A DNA stretch of 42,629 bases from an uncultured Muribaculaceae bacterium (GTDB lineage Bacteria > Bacteroidota > Bacteroidia > Bacteroidales > Muribaculaceae): positions 1-42,629 of the forward strand of contig CAJTOB010000026.1 in assembly GCA_910578035.1 (NCBI GenBank), written 5' to 3'. Positions 38,842 to 42,629 of this stretch are shown here, piece after piece. The notes below the pieces were generated by a model. That model was given only the letters and a program-made list of their open reading frames with translations. It had not been told where the DNA came from and did no database searches. Within the stretch, counting starts at the first letter, position 1, and every line of letters starts with the position of its first letter. A program made the translations under genes and the position numbers.

Positions 38842-39603
38842 TTATATAAACCACTCGGGTTCAAGGCGGCGTGAATTGTCTCGCACAAATTTCCAGCCTG
38901 CCACACGGTATAGTAGACCACCGAGGCTGCGGGCGCTTTGGGGGCAGATGCTGATGCACCGACAGCATGTGATACATCGTGCGGAGTCGGTTTTGGTAGG
39001 GTCGGTATTGTCGATTGCTTCTGTCGGGCAGTTTCGTGCGCAGATGCCGCATCGGTTGCAGTGTTTTTTGTCTGCGGCAGGGTGGAGGGGCACGCTTGCA
39101 GCTTTTTTGTATGGCCTGTTTCCTTTTACGGTCTTGATGTCGAGCGAAGCGCCGTTGCCGTTCTTTTGGCGGACGAGGTCGGCGAATTCCGATATTTTGT
39201 CAATGTCGCCAGCGTCGGGGCGCCCGGCTGCCACCTTCGGGAATATGCAGTGCTGTGCTATGAATGCCCCGGCTGCTATTACCTCAAAGTTTCTGCTTTC
39301 GAGAATGTCGCAGAGTTCGGCGAGGGCATCGTCGTAATCGCGATTGCCATATACGACAACGGCGACAGCTTTCTGGCCGTTTCCGCATGCCTGTTTAAGG
39401 CGCTCTGTCGCTACGGACGGAACTCTGCCGGCATAGACCGGAACGGTGAATATAGCCAGACGTTCTTTATTTCCGAGCGGGCTCAGGTCTGTGTTCCGTA
39501 CCGTTATATCGTATGTTGCGGTTTTGTCGCCGAGGAATCCGGCCAGAATACCGGCTATTTTAGCGCTTGTACCTGAGGGGCTGAAAATCACTGAATCTAT
39601 CAT
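38842..39603 (-). CDS. EFR1 family ferredoxin (flavodoxin-like domain plus two [4Fe-4S] clusters)
   Basis: 253 residues. The N-terminal about 150 residues form a flavodoxin-like fold, with FSPSGTSAKIA (7-17) as phosphate loop and VPVYAGRVP (54-62). The C-terminal part has two complete bacterial ferredoxin motifs: Cys182, 185, 188, 192 (CNRCGICARNCP) and Cys210, 213, 216, 220 (CITCCRCISICP). This matches the EFR1 family, redox proteins of unknown partner found in anaerobes. It begins 19 bp after the Ca2+/Na+ antiporter gene, so the two are probably one transcript; no functional link is evident. Confidence 0.93.
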   Translation of the reverse strand: MIDSVIFSPSGTSAKIAGILAGFLGDKTATYDITVRNTDLSPLGNKERLAIFTVPVYAGRVPSVATERLKQACGNGQKAVAVVVYGNRDYDDALAELCDILESRNFEVIAAGAFIAQHCIFPKVAAGRPDAGDIDKISEFADLVRQKNGNGASLDIKTVKGNRPYKKAASVPLHPAADKKHCNRCGICARNCPTEAIDNTDPTKTDSARCITCCRCISICPQSARSLGGLLYRVAGWKFVRDNSRRLEPEWFI

Positions 39604-39622
39604 GAGATAAGGAAATTGTCTG

Positions 39623-40591
39623 TTAGCTGATTATGACGAGGTAGGTGATGTATGCCACATATCCGGCTGCGAGGATGGCGCCCTCGGTACGGGTGATGGT
39701 GCGTTCTTTAAAGAAGCTGCCGAAGAGCCAGAAAAGTATGCATGCACCAGTGAGTACCAGAAGGTCTACGGGGCCTATTGTTCCGAATGCGAGCGGACGT
39801 ATTGTTGACGATACTCCAAGCACCATGAAGATGTTGAATATGTTGCTGCCAATGACATTGCCAATTGCGAGGCCCGGTTTGCCCTTGAGCGCGGCTGCGA
39901 CAGATGTTGCGAGCTCGGGAAGCGATGTGCCTGCGGCCACGATGGTGAGCGCGATAATAGCGTCGCTTACTCCGAGAGCCGATGCAATGCCCGATGCTCC
40001 GTCGACGAATTTGTCGCCGCCGAATACGAGCCCTGCCAGGCCGAGTGCCACCCACAGCCACGCTTTCCATACGGGCATGGGTGACTGCGTCTTTTCGCTG
40101 CCGGAGGATTCAGAGGCGCCTTGCCGGGCCTGTGCGAATGTATAGCGCATGAATATGGCGAAGAAAAGCAGCAGAACAATGCCGTCAGAGCGCATGAGCA
40201 TTCGGGTGCTTCCGTCGCCGAGCCACGGGCCACATCCCAGAGCAAGCAACACGAGCGCCGACAGGACTACCAGCGGAATGTCGGCCGTAAGAGTGCTTCG
40301 CTCCACTTTTATCGGGCGCACGAGCGCCGTGACACCCACTATGGCAAGAACGTTGAATATATTGCTGCCGACGGCATTGCCTATGGCAAGTTCTCCCGAG
40401 CCGTTTATGGCCGAAACGACGCTTATTACGAGTTCAGGAGCTGAGGTTCCGAAGGCCACTACCGTGAGGCCTACAATGAGGTCGGAAACACCCCATCGGC
40501 GCGCAATGGCCGAGGCTCCGTCAGTGAGCAGATTGGCGCCTATAAGAATGAGGGCAAGCCCTCCGGCAAGACATAAGATATCGATAAGCAT
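39623..40591 (-). CDS. Calcium/sodium antiporter (YrbG-type CaCA family)
   Basis: 322 residues from the ATG at 40591; the frame remains open upstream but the extra residues are not family-like and cover the promoter. Ten or eleven membrane helices in two homologous halves, each with an alpha-repeat: GTSAPELVISVVSA...GNAVGSNIFN (about 47-80) and GTSLPELATSVAAA...GNVIGSNIFN (about 205-240). These repeats form the ion site of K+-independent Na+/Ca2+ exchangers. The loop between halves is short and acidic/serine-rich. Divergent from the META lipoprotein gene, with which it shares a 94-bp promoter region. Confidence 0.95.
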   Translation of the reverse strand: MLIDILCLAGGLALILIGANLLTDGASAIARRWGVSDLIVGLTVVAFGTSAPELVISVVSAINGSGELAIGNAVGSNIFNVLAIVGVTALVRPIKVERSTLTADIPLVVLSALVLLALGCGPWLGDGSTRMLMRSDGIVLLLFFAIFMRYTFAQARQGASESSGSEKTQSPMPVWKAWLWVALGLAGLVFGGDKFVDGASGIASALGVSDAIIALTIVAAGTSLPELATSVAAALKGKPGLAIGNVIGSNIFNIFMVLGVSSTIRPLAFGTIGPVDLLVLTGACILFWLFGSFFKERTITRTEGAILAAGYVAYITYLVIIS

Positions 40592-40633
40592 TGGCAAAAA
40601 TATTAGACCTCTAAAGAAGTTCTTATTATTCGG

Positions 40634-40641
40634 CAAAAATA
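40634..40641 (-). promoter_or_regulatory. -7 element upstream of the Ca2+/Na+ antiporter gene
   Basis: On the minus strand TATTTTTG, fitting TAnnTTTG, 43 bp before the ATG. A second copy lies at 40602-40595, too close to the start. No -33 TTTG at the usual distance. Confidence 0.4.
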
Positions 40642-40653
40642 ACAATAAAGTAC

Positions 40654-40661
40654 TATATTTG
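40654..40661 (+). promoter_or_regulatory. -7 element upstream of the META lipoprotein gene
   Basis: TATATTTG, a perfect TAnnTTTG, predicting a start near 40668 and a leader of about 18 nt. The -33 side is weak. It lies 12 bp from the divergent element at 40634-40641, so the two promoters face away from each other over a very short spacer. Confidence 0.55.
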
Positions 40662-40685
40662 TATTTCAAACCAACATAAATCACA

Positions 40686-41108
40686 ATGAAAAAATATGTA
40701 ATGATGGCCGTGTGTGCGGTTCTTGCCCTGGCTTCCTGCGGAGGCGACAAGGGCGGAGAAATCAAGCTCGACGGCGAATGGAAAATCAAGTCGTATGTTC
40801 CTCTTGAATTTTCATCGTATAATCTGGTTGATACTGAAGGCGATTATCGCTTTGAGTTTGACGGCGAAGGTTCTTTCTTCTGCGGAACAGACTGCAATTC
40901 TATCTCGGGCAGCTATGTCTCTGAGGGCGACAGTCTTCGTTTCGACAATATGATGAGCACTGAGATGGCATGCGACAACGAGCGTCTGGAGCGAGCCATG
41001 AAGCAGGCGCTTCCGGCAGTGCGCACCGCGGAGCTTTCGTCTGATTCCGTTCTGACCATGAAAAGTGCCGGAGGCGAGGTGCTGGTAGCACTTGTAAAGG
41101 TAAAATGA
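40686..41108 (+). CDS. META (HslJ-like) domain lipoprotein
   Basis: 140 residues. Lipoprotein signal peptide with lipobox LASC (Cys18) followed by GGDKGGE; the GGD after the cysteine suits export to the outer membrane or surface in Bacteroidota (inference). The mature part resembles the META/HslJ beta-domain: LDGEWKIKSY, RFEFDGEGSFFCGTDCNSISGSY, and LRFDNMMSTEMACDNERLERAM. The paired DCN and MACDN cysteines recall META proteins. Biochemical role unknown. Its stop overlaps the next gene's ATG (ATGA). Confidence 0.85.
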   Translation: MKKYVMMAVCAVLALASCGGDKGGEIKLDGEWKIKSYVPLEFSSYNLVDTEGDYRFEFDGEGSFFCGTDCNSISGSYVSEGDSLRFDNMMSTEMACDNERLERAMKQALPAVRTAELSSDSVLTMKSAGGEVLVALVKVK

Positions 41109-41944
41109 AGCTAAAAGTACTGGCGCTGACGGCTATCGTGGCATTTTGTGCCGTGCTTACAGCCGTAGCGCAGGATTCGGGCATAGTAAGAATCCTCGCC
41201 ATAGGCAACAGTTTTTCTGAGGACGCTCTCGATTACCATTTTCATGGTCTCTGTCGGGCTGCGGGAAAAAAGGCCGTAGTCGGCAATCTTTTTATCGGCG
41301 GTTGCTCTATTGACCGCCATCTGCACAACGCACGCACCGACTCGGCCGCTTACCGTTTCCGCCGCATAGGCCTCGACGGCAATATCGTAACAGTCGAAAA
41401 GATACGCCTCAGCACGGCTCTTGGAAGCGATGACTGGGATTTTGTGTGTTTCCAGCAGGCCAGCGGAGTGTCGGGCAAATATGCGTCGTATGGCGGCCTC
41501 GGCTCTCTGATAAGCTATGTCGACAGTCTCTCGCCCGACAAGACAAGATTTGTATGGCATCAGACATGGGCATATTCTCCAACATCTACACACGGGGGAT
41601 TCAAGAACTATGCGTCCGATCAACGGGTTATGTACGATTCTATAATGGTGGCCGGACGTCGCGCCATGGTCGACAACAAGGCGCTCTCTATGATTGTGCC
41701 GTCGGGCTCGGCCGTACAGAGAGCACGCGAAGCCGGCGGCGATCCCGATCTGACACGCGACGGATATCATCTGCACCCGCTCATAGGCCGCTACATAGCT
41801 GCCTGCGCCTGGTTTGAGACAATATTCGGAGAGTCGGTGGTGGGAAACAGCTACATTCCCGAGGGAATGACTGCCGAGCAGTGCCGCCTCGCACAGGAAT
41901 CGGCTCATGCGGCATGCCTCAACCCCTTTGGCGAACGGCGCTGA
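41105..41944 (+). CDS. DUF4886 domain SGNH-like secreted protein
   Basis: 279 residues with a signal peptide (about 1-22, AVAQ cleavage region). SGNH-hydrolase-like motifs: ILAIGNSFSEDALDYHF (nucleophile Ser36 in GNSFS), NLFIGGCSID, WDFVCFQQASG and RDGYHLHPLIGRY with the Asp/His pair. This is DUF4886, a family related to carbohydrate esterases and found in Bacteroidota; substrate unknown. Translationally coupled to the META lipoprotein gene. It is unrelated in detail to the GxDLY esterase at 4507. Confidence 0.88.
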   Translation: MKLKVLALTAIVAFCAVLTAVAQDSGIVRILAIGNSFSEDALDYHFHGLCRAAGKKAVVGNLFIGGCSIDRHLHNARTDSAAYRFRRIGLDGNIVTVEKIRLSTALGSDDWDFVCFQQASGVSGKYASYGGLGSLISYVDSLSPDKTRFVWHQTWAYSPTSTHGGFKNYASDQRVMYDSIMVAGRRAMVDNKALSMIVPSGSAVQRAREAGGDPDLTRDGYHLHPLIGRYIAACAWFETIFGESVVGNSYIPEGMTAEQCRLAQESAHAACLNPFGERR

Positions 41945-41974
41945 CTCAACTTTCGGGCTTCATTTCATGTTTTT

Positions 41975-42007
41975 CATATAGTTCGGACATAAAGTCCGGG
42001 CTATATG
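41975..42007 (+). terminator. Hairpin covering the start region of the PepSY-like gene
   Basis: Left arm 41975-41988 (CATATAGTTCGGAC), 5-base loop, right arm 41994-42007 (GTCCGGGCTATATG). In plus-strand RNA all 14 positions pair, two of them as G-U; in minus-strand RNA those two would be A-C mismatches. It lies 31 bp after the DUF4886 stop and includes the first ATG (42005). It may end the upstream transcript or control translation of the next gene. No U-run follows. Confidence 0.6.
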
Positions 42008-42010
42008 ATT

Positions 42011-42463
42011 ATGAAAAGGATAATATTACTGTTTGCAGCAATCATTGCTGTCGCATGTCATAGCTACGCTATTTTCGACAAATATACCATAGACCGCGAT
42101 AATCTTCCCGAAGAAGCGCAGGCTATGCTGACCGAGTATTTTCCAAAGGCAAAGGTGAGCATGATAAAGGTTGACAAGCATTTGCTGAAGAAAACCGACT
42201 ACGACGTGCGCCTCACCAATGGCACTACCGTGGAGTTTAACAACAAAGGTAAATGGACCTCAGTAGACTGTAAAAATCGCGAAGTGCCCGAAGGACTTGT
42301 CATAAAGCCTATACGGCGCTATGTGACGAAGAATTTCAGCGGACTCAAAATTGTGAAAATCAAAAAGAAAGCCTCGGGCTACGAGGTTGGGCTGTCAGAT
42401 GGTGTAGACCTCAAATTCAATTTGCTTGGCTCTTTTACGGGTGTCCTTAAAATAGAGGAATAG
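42011..42463 (+). CDS. PepSY-like (DUF2874) periplasmic protein
   Basis: 150 residues from the ATG at 42011 (two codons after another ATG that lies in the hairpin). Signal peptide KRIILLFAAIIAVACHSYA. The mature part has two beta-lactamase-inhibitor-like PepSY-like units: residues about 30-85 (LPEEAQAMLTEYFPKAKV, VRLTNGTTVEFNNKGKWTSVDC) and about 92-150 (VPEGLVIKPIRRYVTKNF, VGLSDGVDLKFNLLGSFTGV). Such proteins are common in Bacteroidota and have no known enzymatic role; they may bind or inhibit proteins in the periplasm. Confidence 0.87.
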   Translation: MKRIILLFAAIIAVACHSYAIFDKYTIDRDNLPEEAQAMLTEYFPKAKVSMIKVDKHLLKKTDYDVRLTNGTTVEFNNKGKWTSVDCKNREVPEGLVIKPIRRYVTKNFSGLKIVKIKKKASGYEVGLSDGVDLKFNLLGSFTGVLKIEE

Positions 42464-42593
42464 CGGGTGTGTCTTGTGCCGGCTATAGATAATATCTCCA
42501 TAAGATTTTTGTGAAGAAGATGAGAAGCGCGATAAATGGGCTCAAGCCGAAACCCCGGTGCATAGTTTTCGGGAAAAGTGTTAAATTTGTGGT

Positions 42594-42629
42594 ATGAAAA
42601 CCGCAGATGCAATATGGATGTGTCTCCCC
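42594..42629 (+). CDS. Possible start of a further gene, cut by the window end
   Basis: An ATG at 42594 opens a frame of 12 codons (MKTADAIWMCLP) to the window edge. A TAAATTTG at 42582-42589 matches the -7 consensus, but a -33 element is not visible and the ATG is only four bases beyond. Too short to identify. The 130 bp between the PepSY-like stop and this ATG contain nothing else I can name. Confidence 0.25.
   Translation, partial: MKTADAIWMCLP

Noticed and set aside
40592..40789. N-terminal extension of the Ca2+/Na+ antiporter frame
   Set aside because: Residues are not family-like, would overlap the divergent META lipoprotein start and both promoters; the ATG at 40591 gives the normal N-terminus.
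42379..42612. 77-codon minus-strand frame at the right end
   Set aside because: Overlaps the 3' end of the PepSY-like gene in antisense and has no domain or start context.

Overview
The window reads as a chromosomal segment of a Bacteroidota bacterium, order Bacteroidales, probably Muribaculaceae (family-level placement is inference). The supports are the division/cell-wall (dcw) gene order, upstream elements of the TTTG-N19/20-TAnnTTTG type typical of Bacteroidota sigma factor, no Shine-Dalgarno-like sequences before starts, and lineage-typical families (DUF4494, Bacteroidota-type FtsL, EFR1 ferredoxin, OMP beta-barrel receptor, IspG with the inserted central domain). No rRNA, tRNA, CRISPR, insertion sequence or prophage genes were seen.

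Layout. Positions 74-4429 (minus strand) hold small housekeeping and accessory genes: DUF2752 and GYF/membrane proteins, deoC, a MazG-like pyrophosphohydrolase, an AT-rich orphan gene, a YggS-type PLP protein and DUF4494. Positions 4507-22095 (minus) are the dcw cluster, read rsmH-ftsL-ftsI-murE-mraY-murD-ftsW-murG-murC-ftsQ-ftsA-ftsZ, followed in the same direction by a sirtuin that overlaps ftsZ and a secreted SGNH esterase. These genes make lipid II from UDP-MurNAc precursors, flip and polymerise it, and build the divisome. mraZ is not upstream of rsmH; murF and murB are not in the window. Positions 22329-25163 hold a large outer-membrane receptor-like protein. Positions 25408-32166 (plus) hold asd, a CPA2 antiporter, a POT peptide transporter, an OmpA-family porin and a SemiSWEET. 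Positions 32179-38748 (minus) look like one operon, trpS-rpoN-PAP2-like-purE-ispG-M16 protease, behind a near-consensus promoter. Positions 38842-40591 (minus) hold a Ca2+/Na+ antiporter and an EFR1 protein, divergent from a META lipoprotein, a DUF4886 SGNH protein and a PepSY-like protein (plus).

The most unusual signal lies in the gaps. At about nine intergenic places, several inside the dcw operon, there are arrays of degenerate direct repeats with a 7-bp period (8 bp at two loci). Each locus has its own heptamer theme, often with a second array of the same theme in inverted orientation, and several arrays begin inside the stop codon of the preceding gene. They resemble in form the heptanucleotide STRR repeats of cyanobacteria; I know of no described equivalent in Bacteroidota. 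Other points are a FtsA with a long charged tail, the ftsZ-sirtuin overlap, promoters lying against start codons, and several strong hairpins.
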